From Marasmitruncus massiliensis (GTDB lineage: Bacteria > Bacillota > Clostridia > Oscillospirales > Ruminococcaceae): 64,000 nucleotides of DNA. This document shows, piece after piece, positions 17,916 through 25,760 of the stretch. Numbering within the stretch: position 1 is the stretch's first letter; each line of letters starts with the position of its first letter. Made by a program: the position numbers and the translations under genes. The notes beneath the pieces are model-generated. The model saw only the letters and a list, made by a program, of their open reading frames with translations. It was not told the DNA's origin and searched no databases. The DNA is taken from positions 1-64,000 of the forward strand of contig NZ_FYDE01000004.1 of NCBI RefSeq assembly GCF_900186535.1, read 5' to 3'.

Positions 17916-19559
17916 ATGAATAATAAGAATACCCCTCAAAACAACGATGCTAACCGCAACGATACGGCGTCCGTCTTTTTTCTGAATTCCCAGCTGATGA
18001 TACAAGCTGCCGCCGCGGTTAAGCAGAGAAAGACAGATTTACAGGAGCTTGCGGAACGAGCCGAAGGAAACGATTTACAGGCGCAGCATGAGCTGGCGCT
18101 TTGTTTTTATATTAGCGATGGCACGCGACAGGATTATAAACAGGCGGTGTATTGGTTTGCCCGTGCCGCTGAGCAGGGGCACATTATGGCACAGTATTAT
18201 TTAGGCGTCTGCTATGAAAATGGATTCGGCGTAGAGCCAGACGATGAAAAGGCATTGCTTTGGTATCAGGAGGCGGCGGAGCAGGAATTTCCGCCTGCGC
18301 AGTGCACTTTCGGCTGGTTTCTGGAGCTGGGCAGGGGTATTAATGCAGACAAGGCGCGGGCGGAACAGTTTTACCGTTTGTCTGCCGGGCAGGGCTATGC
18401 CCTCGCGCAGTGCAATTTAGGTTTTTGTTATTATTCCGGCATTGGCACGGAAGAAAACGTTGATGAAGCTATCAAATGGTTCACGCTGGCGGCAGAGCAG
18501 GGCTACGCCCGCGCGCAGTGCCTCTTGGGAGAATGCTGGCTGAACGGTCACGGCGTGGAAAAAGACCCCGCAAAGGCGGCAGACTATTTCCGCATGGCGG
18601 CAGAGCAAGGCTATCCGCAGGCACAGTTCAACCTTGGCTGGTGCTTTGAGCACGGCGTTGGAGTGGAACAGGATTTTGAAAAAGCGCGGGAGCTGTACCG
18701 ACAGTCAGCTGAGCAGGGGTACGCCCCGGCACAGTGTAATCTAGGCTATTTGTATTATTGCGGCATCGGCGTGGATGAGGACAATGAGAAAGCCGTTTTC
18801 TGGTTTTCCAAGGCGGCGGAGCGGGGCCACGTCCGCGCGCAGTGCCTCTTGGGAGAATGCTGGCTGAACGGTCACGGTGTGGAAAAAGACTTCTCAAAGG
18901 CGGCAGACTATTTCCGCATGGCGGTAGAGCAGGGCTATCCGCAGGCACAGTACAACCTTGGCTGGTGCTTAGAACACGGCGAAGGTGTCGAGCAGAATCT
19001 GGAAAAAGCGCTTGAGCTGTACCGGCTGGCCGCCGAACAGGAACATGTCTCCGCTCAGTGCAATGTTGGCTTTTTCTATTATCGCGGAATTGCCGTGGAG
19101 GAAAATAATGAAGAGGCGGTCAAATGGTTTTCGCTTGCGGCGAAACGAGGGTATCCGCGCGCACAGTTTTTTCTGGGGGAATGTTTTGAAAATGGCTATG
19201 GCGTGGAGCAGGACGAGGAAAAAGCGATGGAATTGTACCGCCTCGCCGCCGAACAGGAGTATGCCCCGGCACAGAACAGGGTTGGTGCTTTCTATTTTCA
19301 CGGAATCGTGGTGGAGCAAGATTACCCGGAAGCCATGGAATGGTTTGAACGAGCAGCGGAGCAGGGTATCATCAGTGCAAGGCATAATCTTGGAAAATGC
19401 TATGAATTCGGCTACGGCGTGGAGCAGGATTACGTGCAGGCCATGAAGTTTTACCAGCAAAAATATGATTGCGAAGCGGTTTGGCGTCAAGACCGGCGAA
19501 GCGCTCTGGCAGGCACGGCAGAAATGTCCAAATATTATCTTTGTTCCGCCGCACTTTGA
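17916..19559 (+). CDS. Sel1-repeat protein, 3' end fused to foreign sequence
   Basis: A 547-residue protein built of about 13 Sel1-like repeats of 36 residues (pattern AEQGYAPAQCNLGYLYYCGIGV) from residue 40 to 515. It has no signal peptide, so it is cytoplasmic. Such solenoids are protein-binding scaffolds. The start follows AAAGGAG. At DNA level a 324-bp unit of three repeats recurs (compare 18513 with 18837). After MKFYQQ (about 19462) the frame enters the out-of-frame polymerase gene and ends in 30 unrelated residues, so the native C-terminus was lost in a deletion. Confidence 0.8.
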   Translation: MNNKNTPQNNDANRNDTASVFFLNSQLMIQAAAAVKQRKTDLQELAERAEGNDLQAQHELALCFYISDGTRQDYKQAVYWFARAAEQGHIMAQYYLGVCYENGFGVEPDDEKALLWYQEAAEQEFPPAQCTFGWFLELGRGINADKARAEQFYRLSAGQGYALAQCNLGFCYYSGIGTEENVDEAIKWFTLAAEQGYARAQCLLGECWLNGHGVEKDPAKAADYFRMAAEQGYPQAQFNLGWCFEHGVGVEQDFEKARELYRQSAEQGYAPAQCNLGYLYYCGIGVDEDNEKAVFWFSKAAERGHVRAQCLLGECWLNGHGVEKDFSKAADYFRMAVEQGYPQAQYNLGWCLEHGEGVEQNLEKALELYRLAAEQEHVSAQCNVGFFYYRGIAVEENNEEAVKWFSLAAKRGYPRAQFFLGECFENGYGVEQDEEKAMELYRLAAEQEYAPAQNRVGAFYFHGIVVEQDYPEAMEWFERAAEQGIISARHNLGKCYEFGYGVEQDYVQAMKFYQQKYDCEAVWRQDRRSALAGTAEMSKYYLCSAAL

Positions 19560-20499
19560 CCGTTATCTGCGTTTTTCAAAGCTAGCCAAGGAAATCTATC
19601 TGCAATACACCGATCAAGTGGAGTCATTTGGATTGGATGAGTGCTGGTTGGACATTACCGACAGCGTGCATCTATTTGGGGATGGAAAGACAGTGGCCGA
19701 TCAGCTTCGGGAACGGGTCAAGTTTGAACTGGGGCTGACCGCTTCCGTTAGAGTCAGCTTCAACAAGATTTTCGCAAAATTAGGCAGCGATTATAAAAAG
19801 CCGGATGCTACTACCATCATCACAAAAGAAAATTACAAACAGATCGTTTGGCCATTTCCTGTATCAGATTTGCTATATGTTAGGAGAGCCACAGAAGCAA
19901 AGTTACGGCGGTATGGCATCTGTACAATCGGGGAATTGGCGAATGCCTTGCCGGAGCTATTGCAAAGATGGCTTGGGAAAAACGGCATCATGATCTGGCG
20001 GTTTGCCAATGGGCTGGATTATTCGCCGGTAGCGGAAGTAGACAGCCGTCCTCCGGTTAAGAGCATCGGGAACAGCACGACTACGCCACGCGATCTGCTT
20101 ACAGATGAGGATGTAAAAGTGACCATGACCGTACTCTGCGAGAGCGTTGCCGCACGTCTTCGGGACCAGCAGGCAAACTGCTCTACGGTGCAGATCAGCA
20201 TCCGCGACAATGAACTGTTCTCTTACGAGCGGCAGGCGAAGCTGGACTTTTCCACCTGCGTTTGCTCTGTGATTCAGGAAAAAGCGTTTATGCTCTATAA
20301 GCAGCACCATAAGGATGGCAAGCCTATCCGCAGCATCGGTGTGCGTGCCTGTGATCTTTCCAGCGCAGACATCCGCCAGATTTCACTATTACCGGAAGAA
20401 ATGAAGGCACAGAAGTTAAATGATTTGGAGTGCACGATGGATACGATTCGCCGGCGCTTCGGCAATTTTTGCGGTCCGGCGTGGGAATACTTTAGTTGA
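19465..20499 (+). pseudogene. Y-family DNA polymerase (DinB/UmuC-like), N-terminus missing
   Basis: The frame gives 344 residues of a Y-family translesion polymerase: AKRFGVKTGEALWQARQ, the catalytic SFGLDECWLDITDS, HhH-like KLRRYGICTIGELANALP, and a little-finger domain ending FGNFCGPAWEYFS. About 50 N-terminal residues, including the first metal-binding aspartate, are missing; the Sel1 gene runs in instead. The product would lack catalysis even if translated. The small gene and SRAP gene downstream form its usual neighbourhood. Confidence 0.85.
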
Positions 20500-20575
20500 T
20501 ACCAAGCTCTCCAACCTTGACCTGAAGAAAGACCACACGATTCATCCTGTCACATTTTTGAACGGAGGCTGACAA

Positions 20576-20889
20576 ATGACACGAAAAGTGAATGTAGAAG
20601 TAGACGTCCATTTTGATGTCGATGGAAACATGCAGCCGACTGCAATTAAGTGGGAAGACGGCAGGGTGTTTTCCGTGGATAGAGTGCTGGATATAAGGCA
20701 GGCCGCCAGCCTGAAAGCGGGCGGACAAGGCACATCCGATATTTATGCCGAATTTTAGGGCAACAAGCGTATCTTTGGTATGAGGGGCCGGGGTGGTTTG
20801 TAGAGGGAAGCAATAATAGGAGGCGAATTGTATGTGCGGCAGGTATAATTTTTCAGCGAAGGAAAGCCAGGATATACGCAATATTGTAG
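20576..20889 (+). pseudogene. Small polymerase-associated conserved gene with frameshift
   Basis: A ribosome site (GGAGG) leads to MTRKVNVEVDVHFDVDGNMQ, then VDRVLDIRQAASLKAGG. The frame then stops at 20758. Removing two bases near 20731-20732 restores GIRYLCRILGQQAYLWYEGP and WFVEG, which is how I remember relatives next to clostridial DinB/UmuC genes ending. A 2-bp insertion therefore broke it. The conserved part ends near 20812; the frame stays open to 20889. The function of the family is unknown. Confidence 0.7.
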
Positions 20890-21403
20890 CAGAAGTGGAA
20901 CGCAAGTATGGTGTGACGGGAATGAAAACCGGAGAGATTTTTCCGGCAAACTTGGTTCCTGTTCTTTTACCGTCCGGATCTGGAATGGAGCCTGAGCTGT
21001 TCACATGGGGATTCCCGAATTTTCGGAACAAGGGCGTAATCATTAACGCCAGGGCAGAAACCGCGCAGGAAAGGCCGATGTTTAAAAAATGTCTGGCTGA
21101 AAAGCGCTGTGTGATACCGACTACTGGCTTCTTTGAGTGGGATTCTGCAAAAAAGAAATACTGTTCCGGCTTCCGGAAGTTCCGGAAATTTATCTGGCCG
21201 GACTGTACAATGACTTTGCCGGAGAGCAACGATTCACAATCCTGACGACTGCCGCGAATACATCCATCGCAGATGTGCATAACCGGATGCCGCTGGTACT
21301 GCCGAACGAGGATGTAAGTTCATGGCTGCAAAATACTGCCACTGCCGTGCGAATTATAAATAGAGAGCCGCCGATGCTGGTGAAACAACCGGTTGTATCA
21401 TGA
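20832..21403 (+). pseudogene. SOS response-associated peptidase (SRAP/YedK-like), frameshifted
   Basis: The first frame starts MCGRYNFSAKESQDI with the catalytic Cys2, then INARAETAQERPMFK and GFFEWDSAKKKY. After 21160 the family sequence continues one frame over: LFRLPEVPEIYLAGLYNDFA, ILTTAANTSIADVHNRMPLV with the conserved His. A single-base deletion between 21160 and 21161 explains it. SRAP proteins crosslink to abasic sites in single-stranded DNA. It is the third damaged member of the polymerase cassette. Confidence 0.85.
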
Positions 21404-21538
21404 TAAAAATCGACCCACCATAAAAATCGGAAATCGGATCAGCGCTACGGTAATTATCGCAGAGAGATCGTCTACTGCTTGCAACTAAGTCTGAAACCGT
21501 GTATAATTTTAAATATAAACGGAGGGGGCAGTGAACTC

Positions 21539-21793
21539 ATGGACAATGAACTTTTGCAGGCAATGAAGCTGATGCTTGAGGAAAACAATAAAACTCTGGT
21601 TAATCAGTTTAACGCCATCATTGAAACGAAGGTATTACCAGAAATTTATTTGATTGCGGAGCAGCACGGCGACATCATTCAAAAGCTTCAAAAGGCTGAT
21701 GAAATAGATGATGTGAAAGACCGTGTACGCAATCTGGAAAGGTCGGTTACTGCCCATACAAGCCAAATTGCTGAACTGAAAAAGGCACAATAA
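21539..21793 (+). CDS. Small coiled-coil protein
   Basis: An 84-residue acidic, helical protein, MDNELLQAMKLMLEENNKTL with a heptad-like C-terminal half (VKDRVRNLERSVTAHTSQIA). The ATG at 21539 follows GGAGGGGG. It looks like small coiled-coil proteins often found near mobile elements, but no function is known. A strong terminator follows. Confidence 0.65.
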   Translation: MDNELLQAMKLMLEENNKTLVNQFNAIIETKVLPEIYLIAEQHGDIIQKLQKADEIDDVKDRVRNLERSVTAHTSQIAELKKAQ

Positions 21794-21810
21794 AATAGTA
21801 GATATTACGT

Positions 21811-21846
21811 AACCGGTGCTAAGTGTTCAACTTGGCACCGGTTTTT
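21811..21846 (+). terminator. Strong intrinsic terminator
   Basis: A 14-bp stem (21811-21824 with 21830-21843, one G-T pair), a 5-nt loop and a T5 run, 18 bp past the coiled-coil gene. Confidence 0.9.
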
Positions 21847-22090
21847 GCTTGGGTCACCGGATTAGATGATGAAAATAGGAGCATACCAATCTCGGCACGC
21901 TCCTTGGAAACATATGTAAATATATGTTGCAAAATCAGGAATAGCTTGGCACAATATCCCTATGGAGTTATATTATGACAGCAAAAAGACTTCCACAGCA
22001 TACCGATCGCTGACAACAACCGGTATGCATCGGCCTTAAAAATGCAGCGACATCTTAAGACTTATGATTGGAAAAGTAAATGGTACATAT
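21847..22090. other. Non-coding gap before the tRNA region
   Basis: No gene is supported. A sigma-A-like pair, TTGGCA and TTATAT, precedes a 12-codon open frame starting MTAKRLPQ near 21975, probably a remnant. Confidence 0.3.
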
Positions 22091-22124
22091 AAAAAAGGAC
22101 CTGTATTTACACAGGTCCTTTTTT
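22091..22124 (-). terminator. Bidirectional terminator behind tRNA-Ala
   Basis: A perfect 14-bp stem, 22091-22104 with 22111-22124, has A6 on one side and T6 on the other. It ends the minus-strand tRNA transcript 4 bp after its CCA. Confidence 0.9.
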
Positions 22125-22127
22125 ATA

Positions 22128-22203
22128 TGGTGGAGACGAAGAGGATCGAACTCTCGACCTTACGGATGCGAACCGTACGCTCTCCCAGCTGAGCTACGCC
22201 CCC
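22128..22203 (-). tRNA. tRNA-Ala (anticodon CGC)
   Basis: On the minus strand the 76-nt sequence opens GGGGGCGTAGCTCAGCTGGG and ends with discriminator A and an encoded CCA. The acceptor stem pairs 7/7 with two G-T pairs. The anticodon stem TACGG/CCGTA closes the loop TTCGCAT, giving anticodon CGC for GCG codons. The T arm is GAGAG-TTCGATC-CTCTT. It is intact and is not the target of the adjacent integrase, whose att sequence is from a different tRNA. Confidence 0.93.
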
Positions 22204-22241
22204 AAATGGTACCGGACAAGCAGAACCTGTCCGGATTTTGC

Positions 22242-22264
22242 TGGTGGGAATAGAGGGACTCGAA
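22242..22264 (-). other. ICE attachment site: tRNA 3' fragment (att)
   Basis: On the minus strand this 23-bp block reads TTCGAGTCCC, then CTCTATTCCC and ACCA: a T-loop, the 3' T stem, the acceptor strand and a CCA end. The 5' T-stem partner (GAGGG expected) is absent; GCGGC stands there instead, so only a 3' fragment remains. It begins 4 bp after the integrase stop. This is the classic footprint of tyrosine-recombinase insertion at a tRNA 3' end. The intact tRNA, with acceptor GGGAATA, should stand at the far end, beyond 64000. Confidence 0.8.
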
Positions 22265-22268
22265 GCCG

Positions 22269-23426
22269 CTAATTAGCAAACATTCTTTGTGATAAATATT
22301 CATTCAAAATTTTAGCGGTTTTTTCTTTTCTGGCCTCACTAATATGTGTATATACATCCTTAGTCATTATTATGCTTGTATGGCCCAGAAGTTCTTGTGC
22401 ATCTTTTTCGTCAACTCCAGCGTCAAAAAGCATTGTAGCATAAGCATGCCTTAGCTGATGAGGTGTAATAAGCGGAATTATTTTGTTATGCAACCTCCCG
22501 CTTTTTTCATAATAAGATTTTTCTTTATATAAACCGATTTCCTTGCAATAATTATTCCATTTATTCTGAAATTGAGAGCTTGTTAACAAGCCGTTTGCAT
22601 CATTCGCAAATATATATTGATTTGGTTCGCCTAACGGTATTACTTTTTCAAGATTATCTAGTAAAACAATTTTACGGAGACCAGCATCTGTTTTGGGTAG
22701 TTTAACAAAAGGAGAGTTACCTTTATAATATATAGACTTATTTATGGTTATGAGTTTATTGCATCTATCAATGTCGGAATAACGCAATGCTAGAGCTTCT
22801 CCTTTACGGCAACCAGTAAAAAGCAGAAAATAGGCGAATAGTCCAAAAGTTGCATTCAGCCCTTTTTTTACTTTTTCAATCTGATCAATGGTTGGAGGAT
22901 TTCTTATGGTATGAGGCAGGTGTTTTGGAATATCAATACATTCTGCAGGGTTATATTTCATATACCCTTTTATCACACAGAAATTTAATAACATATTCAA
23001 AATTAGAAGTTGAGTTCGTACAGTTTTCTTACATACTCCGGTTTTGGAAAATTGAATTATAAATTCGTTAATATCAATGGGTTTAATTTCAGATAATTTT
23101 TTATCTTTAAAATAAAAAAGAGCTCTTTTAAATGCTGGGTTATATCCTTTTGTAGTATTGTATTCAATCGTTTTCCAATGTTCGTTTTTCCACTCCAAAG
23201 CGGCATCTATAAAAAAAGTTTGATTGTATAATCCGTCGATAGCATTATTGCAATATTCGGTTGATGTTTGTCCAAGATATTTCAATAAATCAAAAATCGA
23301 GATTCTTATATTCGTTCCAATCTTTTTTGCCTTAAGTTCCTTAGCTTCAATTAGCTTCATTACATCACTTGGAGATACTTTTAATTGATTAGCGCATTCC
23401 TCTACTGTCAAGACCAAGCTGTCCAT
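22269..23426 (-). CDS. Tyrosine integrase with N-terminal HTH
   Basis: A 385-residue site-specific recombinase. Residues 5-51 form an excisionase-like HTH (VEECANQLKVSPSDVMKLIE). A SAM-like core-binding domain covers about 70-165. The catalytic domain holds Arg207 (TGCRKGEAL), His323 and Arg326 (HQLRHAYA), His349 (LLGHTS) and the nucleophile Tyr359 (DVYTHI). The gene is much more AT-rich than parA downstream. It ends 4 bp from the att fragment and points outward, as ICE integrases do. It should integrate and excise the element. The fused HTH may bind arm sites or regulate its own gene. Confidence 0.93.
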   Translation of the reverse strand: MDSLVLTVEECANQLKVSPSDVMKLIEAKELKAKKIGTNIRISIFDLLKYLGQTSTEYCNNAIDGLYNQTFFIDAALEWKNEHWKTIEYNTTKGYNPAFKRALFYFKDKKLSEIKPIDINEFIIQFSKTGVCKKTVRTQLLILNMLLNFCVIKGYMKYNPAECIDIPKHLPHTIRNPPTIDQIEKVKKGLNATFGLFAYFLLFTGCRKGEALALRYSDIDRCNKLITINKSIYYKGNSPFVKLPKTDAGLRKIVLLDNLEKVIPLGEPNQYIFANDANGLLTSSQFQNKWNNYCKEIGLYKEKSYYEKSGRLHNKIIPLITPHQLRHAYATMLFDAGVDEKDAQELLGHTSIIMTKDVYTHISEARKEKTAKILNEYLSQRMFAN

Positions 23427-23495
23427 TTTCTCACCCCATATAAATTTTCGCTAATCAAAATGATAACATATATTATCTTTATTTCAAGAGACCAA

Positions 23496-23523
23496 GGAGC
23501 AGGCGACATAGCCTGCTCCTTTT
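23496..23523 (+). terminator. Hairpin and T-tract just upstream of parA
   Basis: A perfect 9-bp stem, GGAGCAGGC (23496-23504) and GCCTGCTCC (23511-23519), then T4. It lies between the divergent integrase and parA, 30 bp before the parA start, in parA's own leader. That position suits attenuation better than ending a gene. Confidence 0.8.
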
Positions 23524-23553
23524 CATATTTCTTATTTTGAGGAGGAAAAGAAC

Positions 23554-24327
23554 ATGTCAAAAACAAAAGTTATCGCAATTGCAAACCAGAAAGGCGGCGT
23601 GGGGAAAACGACGACCGCCTTAAACATTGCCGCCGGGCTGGTAAAGGCGGGCAAGAAAGTGCTGGCTATCGACCTCGATCCGCAGGGCAACCTTACAAAC
23701 TACATCGGGCACGATCTGGACGAGCTGCCCACAATCAGCGAATTGCTCCAGCAAATCGCGGTCAATCAACTGAACTCGGAAAGTATTCAGCAGAGCATTC
23801 GAACCAATGCGGAAGGAATTGACTATATCCCGTCCAACATTTTGCTTGCGTCTGCGGATATGTTTCTATCAAATGTTATCTGCCGGGAACAGGTGTTGCA
23901 CCGCCTTTTAAAAGGTGATGCATTTGCGGCATATGATTACATCCTTATCGACTGTTTGCCCAGTTTGGGGATTCTCCTTACCAACGCTTTAACCGCCAGT
24001 GATAGTGTACTTATTCCGGTGCAGGCTCAGAAGTTTGCGCTTGATGGGCTGGAACAGTTGGAACAGATTTACGCTATGGTTAAGGAAAACATCAATCCGG
24101 AATTGGAAATTGAGGGTGTGCTGCTAACCATGGCAGACAACACCAATATGTCTAAAGCGGTAGAAAGCGCCTTAACCGATCGTTACGGCAGCAAAGTGTA
24201 TCATAGCAAAATCCGCAGGTCGGTGGAGGCCACCAACAGCACCTATGAACAGAAAAGCCTGATCGCTACGAAGAGCAGCAAGCTCGGCGCAGAGTATCAG
24301 GCTGTCGTGGATGAGATGCTTCAATGA
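23554..24327 (+). CDS. parA: ParA-family partition ATPase
   Basis: A 257-residue Soj/ParA ATPase. The deviant Walker A, KGGVGKTT, is at residues 13-20, followed by AIDLDPQGNLTNYIG, YDYILIDCLPSLGIL (Walker B) and PVQAQKFALDGLEQL. With ParB it should segregate the excised circular ICE or stabilise it. AGGAGG precedes the ATG. It lacks an N-terminal HTH, so it is the short type without autorepressor. A small membrane-protein gene separates it from parB. Confidence 0.95.
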   Translation: MSKTKVIAIANQKGGVGKTTTALNIAAGLVKAGKKVLAIDLDPQGNLTNYIGHDLDELPTISELLQQIAVNQLNSESIQQSIRTNAEGIDYIPSNILLASADMFLSNVICREQVLHRLLKGDAFAAYDYILIDCLPSLGILLTNALTASDSVLIPVQAQKFALDGLEQLEQIYAMVKENINPELEIEGVLLTMADNTNMSKAVESALTDRYGSKVYHSKIRRSVEATNSTYEQKSLIATKSSKLGAEYQAVVDEMLQ

Positions 24328-24339
24328 AAGAATGATGAT

Positions 24340-24714
24340 ATGTTAATTTTCTATTTATGGATACTTTACTCACTTATGATTACTTGTTTTGCGCGTGGCC
24401 TCTTTGTCATGTACAGTAAACTTTCATTTTTTATGATCAGCATGTTCAAAACTAAACTAAAAGTGATTAAGCTAATTCAACAAATATTTATTTTATTTAT
24501 ATCTTCTCTAGGTTTAATTTTCAATCTGTCTTTAGATGCTCAGCAAATTTCTGTGCAATATTTTTCTAATCATGCTGAAATGTCAGCTGTCATAATTGCT
24601 TTGATAATAACAATTATAATTTCCAGTATAACAGAATGGTTTGTAGCCATCGTGTCATTAATTATTTATTTAAATAAAAATATTAAGGAGGTTGCCAATG
24701 TCCATGAAGATTGA
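24340..24714 (+). CDS. Small AT-rich membrane protein between parA and parB
   Basis: A 124-residue protein with three or four hydrophobic segments (about residues 3-33, 40-62, 78-108). It is very AT-rich, unlike the parA and parB genes on either side. It begins 12 bp after parA and overlaps the parB start by 17 bp, so it is translated within the same operon. I recognise no family. Placement between parA and parB is unusual and suggests later insertion. It might be an immunity or surface-exclusion factor, but the sequence gives no proof. Confidence 0.65.
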   Translation: MLIFYLWILYSLMITCFARGLFVMYSKLSFFMISMFKTKLKVIKLIQQIFILFISSLGLIFNLSLDAQQISVQYFSNHAEMSAVIIALIITIIISSITEWFVAIVSLIIYLNKNIKEVANVHED

Positions 24715-25618
24715 CCTGAAAAGCAAGCTCTCGGCCCCGACGCCGAAGGAAGCTTTCAATATGATGCTGGGAGGAACCAGCCAAAAAGATATCAGGGAGC
24801 TGGAGATCAGCTCCCTGATTCCATATCCGAACCAACCGTTCCGGCCATACTCGGAGGAAAAGCTGCTGGAACTGGCAGAAGACATCAAAGAAAACGGCGT
24901 CCTCTCTCCAGTAATCGTCCGTCCTATGGAGGACGGATATCAGATTCTCGCCGGGCATAACCGTGTGAATGCCAGTAAACTGGCGGGGCTGCTCACCGTC
25001 CCCTGCATCGTTAAAGATTTCGACGATGCAATGGCGCAGCTAGTGCTAGTCAACTCCAACTTGCTGCAACGTCAGGAGCTGCTCCCCAGCGAAAAAGCCT
25101 TCGCTTATAAGATGCAATTAGATGCCATAAAGCAGCAAGGGAAGCGGTCTGACCTAACTTTGTCTCCAATGGAGACAAAGTTCAATTCAGCCAAAACAAT
25201 TGCAGAAATAAATAGTGATTCTCGCGCAAACATATTCCGTTATGTTCGTCTTACAGAATTAATACCAAATCTTTTAACTATGGTTGATGGCAATGAAATT
25301 CCCTTAAGAGCAGGAATTGAATTGTCCTATCTCAACGAGGAAACGCAGTCGCGGCTTCTGGAATATATCGAAGCGTATCATACGAAGATTGACCTGAAAG
25401 CGGCGGAGCTGCTCCGGGCTAAAAGCGATAACGGCGACCTGACGCGGGATAAGATTATTTCTTTGCTGTCGAAGCCGCCGAAAGAGCCGAAAGAGAAAAC
25501 GCCCGTTAAATTACAAACTTCTGCCTTACAGCAATACTTTCCCGGCAAAAAGACAAAAGAAATCGAAAAGGAGATTATGGAGATTCTGGAAAAACATTTT
25601 GCCGCCAAGCTAAATTAA
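24698..25618 (+). CDS. parB: ParB/Spo0J-family partition protein
   Basis: A 306-residue ParB. The N-terminal ParB/Srx domain covers about residues 35-115, with LIPYPNQPFRPYSEEKL and ILAGHNRVNASKLAG. The HTH region follows (about 130-210), then a C-terminal dimerisation part ending EKEIMEILEKHFAAKLN. The ATG at 24698 follows AAGGAGG. Residues 153-211 are coded by an AT-rich patch that begins at a 27-bp palindrome, while both flanks are GC-richer, so the DNA-binding part may have been exchanged. Confidence 0.92.
   Translation: MSMKIDLKSKLSAPTPKEAFNMMLGGTSQKDIRELEISSLIPYPNQPFRPYSEEKLLELAEDIKENGVLSPVIVRPMEDGYQILAGHNRVNASKLAGLLTVPCIVKDFDDAMAQLVLVNSNLLQRQELLPSEKAFAYKMQLDAIKQQGKRSDLTLSPMETKFNSAKTIAEINSDSRANIFRYVRLTELIPNLLTMVDGNEIPLRAGIELSYLNEETQSRLLEYIEAYHTKIDLKAAELLRAKSDNGDLTRDKIISLLSKPPKEPKEKTPVKLQTSALQQYFPGKKTKEIEKEIMEILEKHFAAKLN
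25156..25182. repeat. Perfect 12-bp inverted repeat inside parB
   Basis: AACTTTGTCTCC (25156-25167), a 3-nt spacer, and the exact reverse complement (25171-25182). It sits at the left edge of the AT-rich patch of parB. It does not look like the standard Spo0J parS sequence. It could be a ParB-binding site, a recombination joint, or an accident of coding. Confidence 0.7.
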
Positions 25619-25760
25619 CTTTAAAATTTGGAGTGATAGCGTATGAGAAGAAGCACGCAGCAGATAACCACAATGAAAGCGTTTGTAAGTCAAATTGCTA
25701 TTTAACTGAATTGTGATAAAATCATATGTCATTTTTATTTAGGAAGGAAAAAGAGCAGCA

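Noticed and set aside
18117-19460. Regular repeats considered as a CRISPR array or satellite
   Set aside because: The period is a multiple of 108 bp in one open frame and the translation is a clear Sel1 solenoid.
22128-22203. tRNA-Ala as the integration target
   Set aside because: Its acceptor and T-arm sequence differ from the fragment at 22242-22264, and its 3' end faces away from the integrase.
25156-25182. Palindrome in parB taken as a standard parS
   Set aside because: It does not match the Spo0J-type sequence built on GTTTCAC/GTGAAAC. It is kept only as an observation.
25643-25705. 20-codon ORF (MRRSTQQITTMKAF) before the helicase
   Set aside because: It has a GGAG site but is too short and unlike anything known; it may be a truncated relic. 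Support is too weak to list as a gene.
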